Notes: generated by a model not told the origin, from the sequence alone. Shown: positions 1 to 6,755, counted from the first letter of the stretch. The stretch: 10,148 nucleotides of DNA from Micavibrio aeruginosavorus (GCA_003240795.1 QFNK01000037.1:1-10148), one strand, 5' to 3'. Numbers and translations are program-made.

Positions 1-1289
1 TGGTTGGAAAGATCGCCATTCGGAATTGTCACCAAAGTGCGGTCGTTCGTACGCAGGCGCGTGGAACGCATGCCGATATCCTCTACCGTGCCCGCAACGC
101 CGCCGATTTTGCAGTAATCGCCGATATGGACGGGCTGGTCGATCACGATGGCGAGGGAGCCGATGAAGTTCTCAAGCGTCTTCTGCGCACCAAGGGCAAG
201 GGCGATACCGCCGATACCGAGGGCGGCGAGCCCCGCCGTGACATCGACGCCCATATTATCGAGGATGATGAACAGGACAAGAACGCCGAACGCGATCTTG
301 ATCAAGCGGCGGAAGAAATACAGGATGGAGGAAAAGCCGTAGAAACGCGCTGTGCTGCCAATCCTGCGCTGCGCGGTCTCCGTAAACACATCGATGAGCC
401 GCCACAGGAAGATGGCAATCGCCAGCCATGCGACGATGACGTTCAGCTGCGTCACGTGATGGCGCACGAGAACGGAGATATCGAGGAAGAACGCGGACAG
501 ACCGAAGATCCACACCGCCGAATAAAGGCTGAGCGGCAGGCGCAGCGTGTCGAGGATATGAACGCCGGAAACATTGCATCGTTTCTTCCAGACTTTCTTG
601 ATAAGGGCCAGAAGACCCGTCATCAGGAACCAGGCCATTGAATAAGATATGACCAGAAGGAACGCGACCGCGATCCAGTGTCCGGCCGGGGCGCCGCCCC
701 ATTTATGCTGGAGGAGATAATCAGGAAGAATGCTGTTGATCACCGGATCCGTCTTTGCGGAAACGGTAAGAAGGGATGGGATCTGGTCCAACGTCGCTTT
801 GGATATCAGCCATATCTGGTTGCCGTCCTTGTTCGTGACGCGCTCTCCCAGAATATCTATCGTGCCCGTAGCGGTCTGTATGCCGCCGATGATGTCGGTC
901 ATGTCCGTTTCAGGATCGTCCCCGTCCATTTCACCTTCCCGCGCGCTGCTGAGCATCGCGGAAGGGGAGAGCCACCCGCCGCGGTCGAGAAGCGTTTGCA
1001 GGTCCTGCGCCAGCTTCGGCCCCTTTATGCTCTTCTGGCGGTCAGAGATAGCGCCCATGTCCAGATACTGGGCGGCCTTTTCAAAATTCTCGTTGCCGAT
1101 GGCGTTGAGGAACCCTTCGACAAGACCGCGCGGTGAACTGCGCCCGATGGAATCGATGGGCGGCGGCGCCGGCTCTGCAGCGGTCTCTTCCGCCGTGGCG
1201 GCTCCCGTAGCGACGGCGGCGGTTGCATATGCCTGCAGTGGCTGAAAAAGGGCGCAAAGAACGGTCAGAACAAGAAAAAGCCGAGTCAT
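1..1289 (-). CDS. MscS-family mechanosensitive channel, C-terminus outside the window
   Basis: Inner-membrane channel of the small-conductance mechanosensitive family, which releases solutes when membrane tension rises. 429 codons are readable from ATG at 1289, with no stop before the edge. Residues 1-22 look like a signal peptide (cleavage after AYA). Residues 23-190 form a soluble extracytoplasmic region including a stretch around FLNAIGNENFEKAAQYLDM (60-78). Hydrophobic helices lie near 203-230, 250-275 and 283-300. The pore helix is the Gly/Ala-rich stretch around 343-372 (GLAALGIGGIALALGAQ), followed by TLENFIGSLAIVIDQPVHIGD and the beta domain (GTVEDIGMRSTRLRT at 400-414; PNGDLSN at the edge). 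These are canonical MscS signatures. The start is supported by GAAGG about 8 bases upstream. The remaining C-terminal cytoplasmic domain must lie to the left. The family is certain; the role of the N-terminal region is not. Confidence 0.93.
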   Translation of the reverse strand, partial: MTRLFLVLTVLCALFQPLQAYATAAVATGAATAEETAAEPAPPPIDSIGRSSPRGLVEGFLNAIGNENFEKAAQYLDMGAISDRQKSIKGPKLAQDLQTLLDRGGWLSPSAMLSSAREGEMDGDDPETDMTDIIGGIQTATGTIDILGERVTNKDGNQIWLISKATLDQIPSLLTVSAKTDPVINSILPDYLLQHKWGGAPAGHWIAVAFLLVISYSMAWFLMTGLLALIKKVWKKRCNVSGVHILDTLRLPLSLYSAVWIFGLSAFFLDISVLVRHHVTQLNVIVAWLAIAIFLWRLIDVFTETAQRRIGSTARFYGFSSILYFFRRLIKIAFGVLVLFIILDNMGVDVTAGLAALGIGGIALALGAQKTLENFIGSLAIVIDQPVHIGDYCKIGGVAGTVEDIGMRSTRLRTNDRTLVTIPNGDLSN

Positions 1290-1306
1290 GGTGTTTGCCT
1301 TCGAAA

Positions 1307-1324
1307 TTATGGTATGCGCCATAA
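1307..1324. promoter_or_regulatory. Short dyad upstream of the mscS-like gene
   Basis: Perfect 6-bp inverted repeat TTATGG-N6-CCATAA, lying 18-35 bases before the ATG at 1289 in the 96-base gap after the secreted peptidase gene. It could be an operator or chance. No good promoter hexamers were identified in this gap, so the channel may be co-transcribed with the peptidase. Confidence 0.25.
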
Positions 1325-1385
1325 ATAACGTATCCGGGGCAAAATTCCAGCCCTTACATCAGTACAAGCGGCTGAAATCGCTTAA

Positions 1386-1991
1386 TTAATAAAACCAGGC
1401 TTTGTTTTCGTTGAAAGTATAGAGGGTTTTGTAGCGGGAGATCATGGGCGACGGGTCGGTATTGTCGCCGTTGATGTCGAGCATGTAGCGCGTGCCGTTG
1501 ACATAGACCATCAGAACGGCGTGGTTCAGATATTCCTCGGAATCGTAAACCACCGTGACTTTAAGCTCCTCCGGCCTGAAGCCGAGTTGCCGCAGCGTGT
1601 AATATTTTGCCAGCGCATAATCCTCGCAGTCGCCGCGCTTTTCCAGCAACGCCGCCGTGTCCGCCCAGTAATCCAGCTTGTCATACGCATATTCATCGTG
1701 CTTGTAGGGAAGCCGGTTGAACCACCGGTTGACGGTGATGATCTGGCGCAGGCGGCTCTGCGTCTTCAAATCGTCGATCAGCTTGGCCCAGCGCGCCACG
1801 TCCGCGGAACGGCAGGCTTCCTCGTTTTGCTCGCAAATCTGGAGGGTCTCCAGCGCGTCCTGCTGTCTGATGGAGAAATCATGCCACTGCGGAAGTTTGC
1901 TGACAGGAGCCTCACGCAGGGGCTTGGCGGCAAAGGCCGGCAGGCTGGCGGCGCACAAGGCCGCAATCGCGATAAGGCGGAAGACATACAT
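1386..1991 (-). CDS. Secreted transglutaminase-like cysteine peptidase (BTLCP, LapG-like)
   Basis: Predicted periplasmic cysteine protease of the bacterial transglutaminase-like family (Pfam PF06035, formerly DUF920), to which LapG, the protease that releases LapA-type adhesins, belongs. With ATG 1991 the product has 201 residues. Residues 1-21 form a good Sec signal peptide ending PAFA. The catalytic triad is visible: Cys122 in RGDCEDYALAKY, His157 in LNHAVLMVY and Asp172 in YMLDINGD. A short stretch SRYKTLYTFNENKAWFY closes the protein as in the family. In-frame GTG (1997) and TTG (2027) starts also exist. TTG lies inside a hairpin and would place charged residues before the signal peptide, so ATG is preferred, but none of the three has a clear ribosome binding site. 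A paralogue lies directly upstream. The substrate is unknown; no adhesin gene is present in the window. Confidence 0.88.
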   Translation of the reverse strand: MYVFRLIAIAALCAASLPAFAAKPLREAPVSKLPQWHDFSIRQQDALETLQICEQNEEACRSADVARWAKLIDDLKTQSRLRQIITVNRWFNRLPYKHDEYAYDKLDYWADTAALLEKRGDCEDYALAKYYTLRQLGFRPEELKVTVVYDSEEYLNHAVLMVYVNGTRYMLDINGDNTDPSPMISRYKTLYTFNENKAWFY

Positions 1992-2003
1992 GCGCACCGT
2001 TAT

Positions 2004-2041
2004 AAAAAGATTTCGCCAAAACTGCAAAGCTTTGGCGAAAT
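2004..2041 (-). terminator. Terminator-like hairpin between the two peptidase genes
   Basis: Perfect 11-bp inverted repeat ATTTCGCCAAA (2010-2020) and TTTGGCGAAAT (2031-2041) with a 10-base loop. Read on the minus strand it is followed by C and five T. It starts 28 bases after the stop of the upstream peptidase gene and its T-run ends only 12 bases before ATG 1991, so it may terminate that gene or act as a leader/attenuator of the next one. Confidence 0.6.
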
Positions 2042-2042
2042 A

Positions 2043-2071
2043 TTCATATGAAACAGAAGCTTGTGTGTCTT
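2043..2071 (-). promoter_or_regulatory. Weak candidate promoter for the secreted peptidase gene
   Basis: On the minus strand AAGACA (2066-2071) and TATGAA (2043-2048) are separated by 17 bases, each matching 4 of 6 sigma-70 positions. Transcription from here would begin just at the hairpin 2010-2041, making it a 5' leader element. The match is weak. Confidence 0.2.
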
Positions 2072-3035
2072 ATCGGGACGAGGACGCAACCACGGTGACG
2101 TTGCCCTTCGGCTTGGTATGCAGCCACCATGCTTCGCGGTTGATCGAGAAAATGGGCTTGTAATGGCTGACACGCTCGATCGGTGTGACGTTGCGTATCT
2201 GGTTGTCCAGAAGCATGGCACCGTTGTCCGTATAGACGACCAGAACGGCATGCGGAATGTTTTTCTGCAGATCCTGAAGGATCAGGATACGCATGCGGTC
2301 TTCCGGAACGCCGAGCGTACGCAGGGCGACATATTTGGTGATCGCATAATCTTCGCAGTCGCCGCCATTTTTCAGGAACTCCATCGGCGTGGCCCAATAA
2401 TCGTTTTTGCCGTAAAGAACATTGTCGTTTACATACGGGACGCTGTTGACGATGCTGTTCACGCCTTCGATGGCTTTGTTCATCGAAAGACCGCGAAGGC
2501 CTTCCAGCTGTGATTTGAAATTATGCATGCTCTGCTGGCCTTCGGACGTGTTCAGCGCGGCGTCGAAACGCTCGAACATTCCTGTCCATTTGGTAAAGGC
2601 GCTTAAGGAAGATGATTGTTTCTCCATCGACCCGAACAGTTTCGGATACTGGGAAACGGACGAATAGGCGGAGGCCTGCTGAAACGCGACACGCGCCGGA
2701 ACGTCTTTGATGGCGCTGCCCGCGCGCGCCTGAGAGAAAGCGCCCATGCTGCCCAGAGAGATAAAGATTGTAAGGATGGCCAGCGCGCTGCGCAGGAAGA
2801 ACTGCTCGATCAGCGTTTGGCGGATAACGGAAGATGGCACCAGCTCTTCATCGGCCAGAACCTTGCCCAGAACTTTGCCGGTGGATTTGGAAAGGGCGAG
2901 GGCATGTTTCAGGTCGCTCGGCGAAAGCTGCCCGTCGAGAACGAGGAGCTCACCAAGACGGTTCTTCTGCATACGGACCTTCAGTCCGTTCAGAACACCT
3001 CTATATTGTGAATCCATGTGAACTGATCGCGGCAC
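2070..3035 (-). CDS. Membrane-anchored BTLCP peptidase with N-terminal GspE_N/MshEN-like module
   Basis: A 321-residue protein. The C-terminal part is a transglutaminase-like cysteine peptidase with the triad Cys227 (GGDCEDYAITKY), His262 (IPHAVLVVY) and Asp277 (MLLDNQ). The Cys-His and His-Asp spacings equal those of the neighbouring paralogue. Residues 26-49 and 55-78 form two tandem 24-residue motifs, RLGELLVLDGQLSPSDLKHA... and VLGKVLADEELVPSSVIRQT..., which resemble the N-terminal domain of type II secretion/type IV pilus ATPases. Residues 79-100 are a hydrophobic helix. The inferred topology is module in the cytoplasm, one membrane helix, protease in the periplasm. The start is GTG 3035, supported by GGGGGAG 7 bases upstream; ATG 3017 lacks a site at normal distance and would leave the module intact. 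The peptidase call is strong. The sensor role is inference. Confidence 0.87.
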   Translation of the reverse strand: MPRSVHMDSQYRGVLNGLKVRMQKNRLGELLVLDGQLSPSDLKHALALSKSTGKVLGKVLADEELVPSSVIRQTLIEQFFLRSALAILTIFISLGSMGAFSQARAGSAIKDVPARVAFQQASAYSSVSQYPKLFGSMEKQSSSLSAFTKWTGMFERFDAALNTSEGQQSMHNFKSQLEGLRGLSMNKAIEGVNSIVNSVPYVNDNVLYGKNDYWATPMEFLKNGGDCEDYAITKYVALRTLGVPEDRMRILILQDLQKNIPHAVLVVYTDNGAMLLDNQIRNVTPIERVSHYKPIFSINREAWWLHTKPKGNVTVVASSSR

Positions 3036-3189
3036 GCGGTCACTCCCCCGTTAAACTCATTAACCCTTTTCCCAATGTCCAGTATCTCGAAGAAAGGTTT
3101 ATGAAATCCTAATAGATGTAAAAAATCTGGAAAAAAACCGCCGGAAGCCCTAATGTTCCTGCGAAAACCGCAGGTTAGAAAGGCCGGCC
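3036..3189. other. Intergenic region between divergent peptidase and hldE genes
   Basis: 154 bases that must hold the promoters of both directions. It contains the GGGGGAG ribosome binding site of the GTG start (3043-3049, minus strand) and AGAAAGG (3177-3183) 6 bases before the hldE ATG. A possible plus-strand -10 TAATGT at 3151-3156 has only a poor -35. No convincing sigma-70 pair was found in either direction. Confidence 0.5.
3158..3174 (+). promoter_or_regulatory. Small hairpin in the hldE leader
   Basis: CCTGCG-AAAAC-CGCAGG is a perfect 6-bp GC-rich stem ending 2 bases before the AGAAAGG ribosome binding site of hldE. In RNA it could affect ribosome access. There is no T-run, so it is not an intrinsic terminator. 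Its function is unknown. Confidence 0.35.
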
Positions 3190-4671
3190 ATGAACGAACT
3201 GACGCAGATCATACATTCCATGCGCGGACGCAGGATTATCGTTGCGGGTGATATCATGCTGGACCGCTTCGTTTACGGCGCGGCGGACCGGATTTCCCCC
3301 GAAAGCCCGGTGCCTGTCTTGTTGACGGAAGCAGAAAGCACGATGCTCGGCGGCGCGGGAAATGTCGCGGCCAATTTGTGCGCGCTGGGCGTGAAGCCCG
3401 TTCTGCTCGGAACGGTAGGAAACGATGTCAATGCCGAAGCCTTGCTGTCTGTAGCAAAAAAATCTGACATCGCCGTTTCCGGCATTGTGACCGATGAAAC
3501 CCGCCCGACAACACTGAAGACGCGTTTCCTTGCGCGCGGCCAACAATTGCTGCGCGTTGACTCAGAAAAAACGCACCCCGTATCGAACGAGATAGAGGCG
3601 GCCATTTTTGCGGCCTTTGAAAAGGAGCTGCCTTCCGCCGCCGCGCTGATTTTGTCGGACTACGGCAAAGGCGTCCTGACGTCCGGTCTCATCGAGAGAA
3701 TGATATCCGCCGCGAAAGCCGCACGCGTTCCCGTTCTCGTCGATCCGAAAGGAAAAGAGTACGGCCGCTATAAAGGCGCAGACTACGTAACGCCGAACCG
3801 CAAGGAACTGGCGGAGGCTTCTTCGGCATCCTCACTGAAAACAGACGAAGAGATTATCGCCGCCGCACAAAAAATCATCACGGGATGCGGAATTGCCAAC
3901 GTGCTCGCAACCCGCTCCGAAGACGGTTTGAGCCTTGTTTCCGCGAACAACGACGCTATTCATCATAGAACAACGGTGCGTGAGGTGTTCGATGTTTCCG
4001 GCGCGGGCGATACGGTGATCGGCGTGTTCGCGGCCGCGATAGCGGCAGGCGCGAAACCCGCTCAGGCGGCAGAGCTGGCCAATATCGCGGGTGGCGTTGC
4101 TGTCTCCAAAATCGGCACCGCGGCCGTCAGTGATCTTGAGCTGGAGGAAGCCGCCAGCGGCAGCGCACGTCCGGCTCTCAACAGTAAATTCGAAAGCGCA
4201 TATACGGCCAAAGAGCGTGTCGATGCATGGAAGAAACAGGGATTGAAAGTCGGCTTTACCAACGGCTGTTTTGACATCCTTCATCAGGGGCATGTCGGCT
4301 ACCTCGCCGCGGCGCGCGCGCATTGCGACCGCCTGATCGTCGGGCTGAACCATGACGCGTCCGTACGCATTCTCAAAGGGCCGACGCGCCCTGTGAATCC
4401 GCAGGACGCGCGCGCCGCCGTAATGTCTGCTCTTGAATCCGTCGATATGGTCGTCTTTTTCGGCGCGGAAAAGGCCGAGGAAGACAATACCCCCTGCGCC
4501 CTCATCGCGGCATTGCAGCCTGACATTTTCTTCAAAGGCGGTGATTACAAGCCGGAACAGTTGCCCGAAGCCAAGGTCATGGCCGTCTATGGCGGGGAGG
4601 TTGCCATCATGCCGTTCCACGAAGGGTTCAGCACCACGTCCATTATCGAGAAGACCCGCACAGGCTCCTGA
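3190..4671 (+). CDS. hldE: Bifunctional heptose 7-phosphate kinase / heptose 1-phosphate adenylyltransferase
   Basis: Cytoplasmic enzyme of ADP-heptose synthesis for the LPS inner core. The N-terminal kinase phosphorylates D-glycero-beta-D-manno-heptose 7-phosphate at C1; the C-terminal domain adds AMP to the 1-phosphate after a separate phosphatase removes the 7-phosphate. It has 493 residues, close to the usual full-length bifunctional form. The ribokinase-like domain spans about 1-320, with GGAGNVAANL (54-63), DPKGKEYGRYKGADYVTPNRKE-type substrate region (185-206) and DVSGAGDT (268-275) carrying the catalytic Asp274. The nucleotidyltransferase domain spans about 350-490, with FTNGCFDILHQGHVGYL (356-372), the HxGH motif at 365-368, KGGDY (449-453) and STTSII (481-486). 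Both active sites look intact. ATG 3190 follows AGAAAGG by 6 bases. Other heptose genes (gmhA, gmhB, hldD) are not in the window. Confidence 0.97.
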   Translation: MNELTQIIHSMRGRRIIVAGDIMLDRFVYGAADRISPESPVPVLLTEAESTMLGGAGNVAANLCALGVKPVLLGTVGNDVNAEALLSVAKKSDIAVSGIVTDETRPTTLKTRFLARGQQLLRVDSEKTHPVSNEIEAAIFAAFEKELPSAAALILSDYGKGVLTSGLIERMISAAKAARVPVLVDPKGKEYGRYKGADYVTPNRKELAEASSASSLKTDEEIIAAAQKIITGCGIANVLATRSEDGLSLVSANNDAIHHRTTVREVFDVSGAGDTVIGVFAAAIAAGAKPAQAAELANIAGGVAVSKIGTAAVSDLELEEAASGSARPALNSKFESAYTAKERVDAWKKQGLKVGFTNGCFDILHQGHVGYLAAARAHCDRLIVGLNHDASVRILKGPTRPVNPQDARAAVMSALESVDMVVFFGAEKAEEDNTPCALIAALQPDIFFKGGDYKPEQLPEAKVMAVYGGEVAIMPFHEGFSTTSIIEKTRTGS

Positions 4672-4706
4672 CAGGCACAAACTATCTATACGTCCCCCTT
4701 CATCCC

Positions 4707-4753
4707 TGATAGAATCCATGGGTCGCGTTTTCTCCAAAACACCCATTCTATTA
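4707..4753 (+). promoter_or_regulatory. Bulged hairpin before the lipoprotein operon
   Basis: Nested inverted repeats form one imperfect stem. ATAGAAT (4709-4715) pairs with ATTCTAT (4745-4751), GGGT (4720-4723) with ACCC (4741-4744) and GTTTT (4727-4731) with AAAAC (4736-4740), closing on a CTCC loop. Unpaired CCAT and CGC bulges lie on the 5' side only. The outer stem extends by a G-T and a T-A pair. No T-run follows, which argues against an intrinsic terminator for hldE. It ends 16 bases before the next start codon. Confidence 0.45.
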
Positions 4754-4769
4754 TCGATGGACGTATTTC

Positions 4770-5411
4770 ATGTTGTACAGAATTTCCAAAGCAGCGCTGG
4801 CCTCATCCGCATTTTGCGCCCTCGCGCTGGCCGCCTGCTCTCCCAATGCCCTTCCGACGGGTTACACATATCATCAGCAGCAACCGTATAAATCCCCGGC
4901 ACCTGGTAAGTCCTCCCGCTTTACGGAGGCGCAGCGCGAAACGATGAACCCGCAGCAGGCGGATCAATTCCGCCTCGCGGTGTATCAGCTGGCTGAAAAC
5001 CTGACCCGCCGCGCCGGAATGCCGCCCAAGCCTGTCTATGTCGTAAGACCGGAAAAGATGACAGCGTTTTACGCCCTGATGGACAATGACGTACGGGAAT
5101 CCCTCCGCCACCTCGGCTATACGCTGGCCGATACGCCGGACGGCGCCTACCCGATCGCTTATGCGGCCCAGCCCGTTCTGGATGCGGATGGCAAGGTTCC
5201 TGCGCGTGCCGCAGGCGATACGTCGCCCAACGTGATCATCACGCTTTATGTTTATGACTCGCTGGGTGAAAACGGCCGCCTTCTGACGGAGGAAAGCGGC
5301 TCTTACTACATTCAGGGTGCCGAAACCCTGATCAAGGGCAATCTGCGCGCGAGCAGCGGCCTCGGCGCGGAGCCCGTCGAAAACAAGCTTGGCAATTCCA
5401 ACGAGAGATAA
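4770..5411 (+). CDS. Putative outer-membrane lipoprotein, possibly FlgO/LpoB-like fold
   Basis: A 213-residue predicted lipoprotein. The signal sequence 1-22 ends in the lipobox LAAC with lipidated Cys23; Ser24 at position +2 favours export to the outer membrane. Residues 24-60 are polar and Pro/Gln-rich, likely a tether. The core runs from QFRLAVYQLAENLTRR (66-81, helix) through PVYVVRP (88-94, strand) and a helix to SLRHLGYTLAD (111-121), then strand-rich segments ITLYVYDS and ESGSYYIQG. This helix-strand-helix-GY order parallels the downstream FlgO-like protein, so a shared fold is inferred, not demonstrated. The ribosome binding site is poor. It lies 98 bases after hldE and 9 bases before the next gene, so the two lipoproteins are surely co-transcribed. 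No named family is recognised with confidence. Confidence 0.85.
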   Translation: MLYRISKAALASSAFCALALAACSPNALPTGYTYHQQQPYKSPAPGKSSRFTEAQRETMNPQQADQFRLAVYQLAENLTRRAGMPPKPVYVVRPEKMTAFYALMDNDVRESLRHLGYTLADTPDGAYPIAYAAQPVLDADGKVPARAAGDTSPNVIITLYVYDSLGENGRLLTEESGSYYIQGAETLIKGNLRASSGLGAEPVENKLGNSNER

Positions 5412-5420
5412 GAGGGAAAA

Positions 5421-6011
5421 ATGCTGCGTAGATTTCGCCCTGTTCTGATGCTCTGCGCGGCTTCCCTGCTTTTACCCTCCTGCACGGGTGTCGTCCTTGG
5501 CAGCGCGGCAAGCATGGGCATTCGTCCCAAGCACGTAAATGTCGTAAATGCGTCCTATGCTGCGGCGGATACCCTGTCTGTCAGAACGCAGCAAACCTTC
5601 CGCCGTGACCGTATTCTGGTCATTCAGAATTTTGACGAAGTCACGCATAAATATGTCGACTACAAGGACAAGGAACGACGCAAGAAGACGGTGTCCTTCC
5701 CCAATCTGGGGCTTGCCCTCACCAACCAGATCCGCGAACGCTTTCAGCAGCTCGGCTATAAAGTTGTCAATCAGCCGCCGGCCGGTGTGGAATATGGCGA
5801 GGTTTATGGCGTTTATGAAGTTGTCGACCGCGATCTGAACATCTCCTTACGCTTTTACGACCGCAGGGATGACGCGCTTTTAAGCCTGTATGATTACACG
5901 CTGCCCGTGACGTCTGAAGTCCGCCGTTACATGCCGAACGATCCATATCTGCTGCCTGCGCTCGACAAAAGCGGCTGGCCCGATGTCGGCATCAGCACAG
6001 GCAATTTTTAA
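5421..6011 (+). CDS. FlgO-like lipoprotein
   Basis: A 196-residue predicted lipoprotein. The signal sequence has the lipobox LPSC with Cys21. The core matches the pattern of the FlgO domain family: ASYAAADTL (44-52), RILVIQNF (64-71), SFPNLGLALTNQIRERFQQLGYKVV (92-116), then GVYEVVDRDLNISLRFYDRRD (130-150). In Vibrio, FlgO is an outer-membrane lipoprotein needed for flagellar stability. Related folds occur in the penicillin-binding-protein activator LpoB, so motility is not a safe conclusion here and no flagellar gene is nearby. ATG 5421 has AGAGGG just upstream, beginning right after the TAA of the preceding lipoprotein gene, so the pair form an operon. Its TAA overlaps the stop of the convergent gene. 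Confidence 0.87.
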   Translation: MLRRFRPVLMLCAASLLLPSCTGVVLGSAASMGIRPKHVNVVNASYAAADTLSVRTQQTFRRDRILVIQNFDEVTHKYVDYKDKERRKKTVSFPNLGLALTNQIRERFQQLGYKVVNQPPAGVEYGEVYGVYEVVDRDLNISLRFYDRRDDALLSLYDYTLPVTSEVRRYMPNDPYLLPALDKSGWPDVGISTGNF

Positions 6012-6736
6012 CGGCTCAGCAAAACCCGGTAATAATGAAATTTGCCGTCGGTCGCGCATCTGACGCAAGCCTCCGGTGCCGGCAAAAGCGAGAATTTCGT
6101 ATCATCCAGCGTATTCACACCGGACCCCGATAAATACGTGCCGTTAAATTCCGTGCCTCCGTAAACACAGCCATTGCTGGCCGGATCGGTATCCAGTGTC
6201 AGATTGATTGTCTGTTTCGCGGCAAGATTAACGGCCGCGCAGAAGCTTTTCGTGACATTGGGAAGAACGGCCAGCAGTTCCGCCTGGCGTGTCGCCGCCG
6301 TGTCGGTCCCGATATCCTTGATATGGGTGTTGGCATAGAACTGCCACGGGGTACCGTCATTGATGCCGTCTATCGGCTTCTGGTATTCGACGTTTCCGCC
6401 ATCGGGGGAGAAGACTTGCTGTTTGGGAGTTGTGCTTATATCGCCGTAAGGGCCCGTATTGTTATCCGGATCGGCAAAGCGTAATTGCGTTTCGCTGAAC
6501 CCGCTGTCGAGGATGGCGTTTACGCCGCTGGCGATTTCTCCCGCATAACGCTGGACGCGGGCGGCCGCCAATGTGGCGCGTTCGGCATCAATGCCGACGC
6601 CTTCCTGCATATTCCCTTTCGAAATAACGACGAGGATGCCCATCAGGAAAATGGCACCCAGAATATAGACGAACATGTTGCCGGACTCGCTTTTGCGTCT
6701 TTTGGTCGGCAAGGCAGGGAGAGCGGAATGCAGCAT
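6008..6736 (-). CDS. Pilin-like membrane-anchored protein of unknown function
   Basis: A 242-residue protein. It has a short basic leader (KRRKSESGN, 12-20), one strongly hydrophobic helix (21-39, MFVYILGAIFLMGILVVIS), an amphipathic Ala-rich extension (50-78) and a globular remainder. This layout resembles type IV pilin-like or TadE-like proteins anchored by an N-terminal helix. The Glu5 typical of type IV pilins is not obvious, so processing by prepilin peptidase is uncertain. Four cysteines (166, 190, 224, 227) could form two disulfides outside the cytoplasm. Start ATG 6736 has AAAAGGA 6 bases upstream; a longer in-frame start at 6769 would overlap the preceding gene and lacks that support. 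It begins 19 bases after the D,D-carboxypeptidase gene, implying one transcript. No family name can be given. Confidence 0.82.
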   Translation of the reverse strand: MLHSALPALPTKRRKSESGNMFVYILGAIFLMGILVVISKGNMQEGVGIDAERATLAAARVQRYAGEIASGVNAILDSGFSETQLRFADPDNNTGPYGDISTTPKQQVFSPDGGNVEYQKPIDGINDGTPWQFYANTHIKDIGTDTAATRQAELLAVLPNVTKSFCAAVNLAAKQTINLTLDTDPASNGCVYGGTEFNGTYLSGSGVNTLDDTKFSLLPAPEACVRCATDGKFHYYRVLLSR

Positions 6737-6755
6737 GAAAAATCCTTTTACTGGA

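Noticed and set aside
126..702. Open frames on both strands over the left end
   Set aside because: They lie in wrong frames across the mechanosensitive channel gene, whose own frame reads canonical MscS sequence to the window edge.
3050..3063. CtrA-like site TTAA...TTAA upstream of the anchored peptidase
   Set aside because: The half-sites are separated by 5 bases, whereas the CtrA consensus needs 7.
3832..4746. A 304-codon open frame on the minus strand opposite hldE
   Set aside because: Antisense to a complete and well-recognised enzyme; the translation has no domain and unusual composition.
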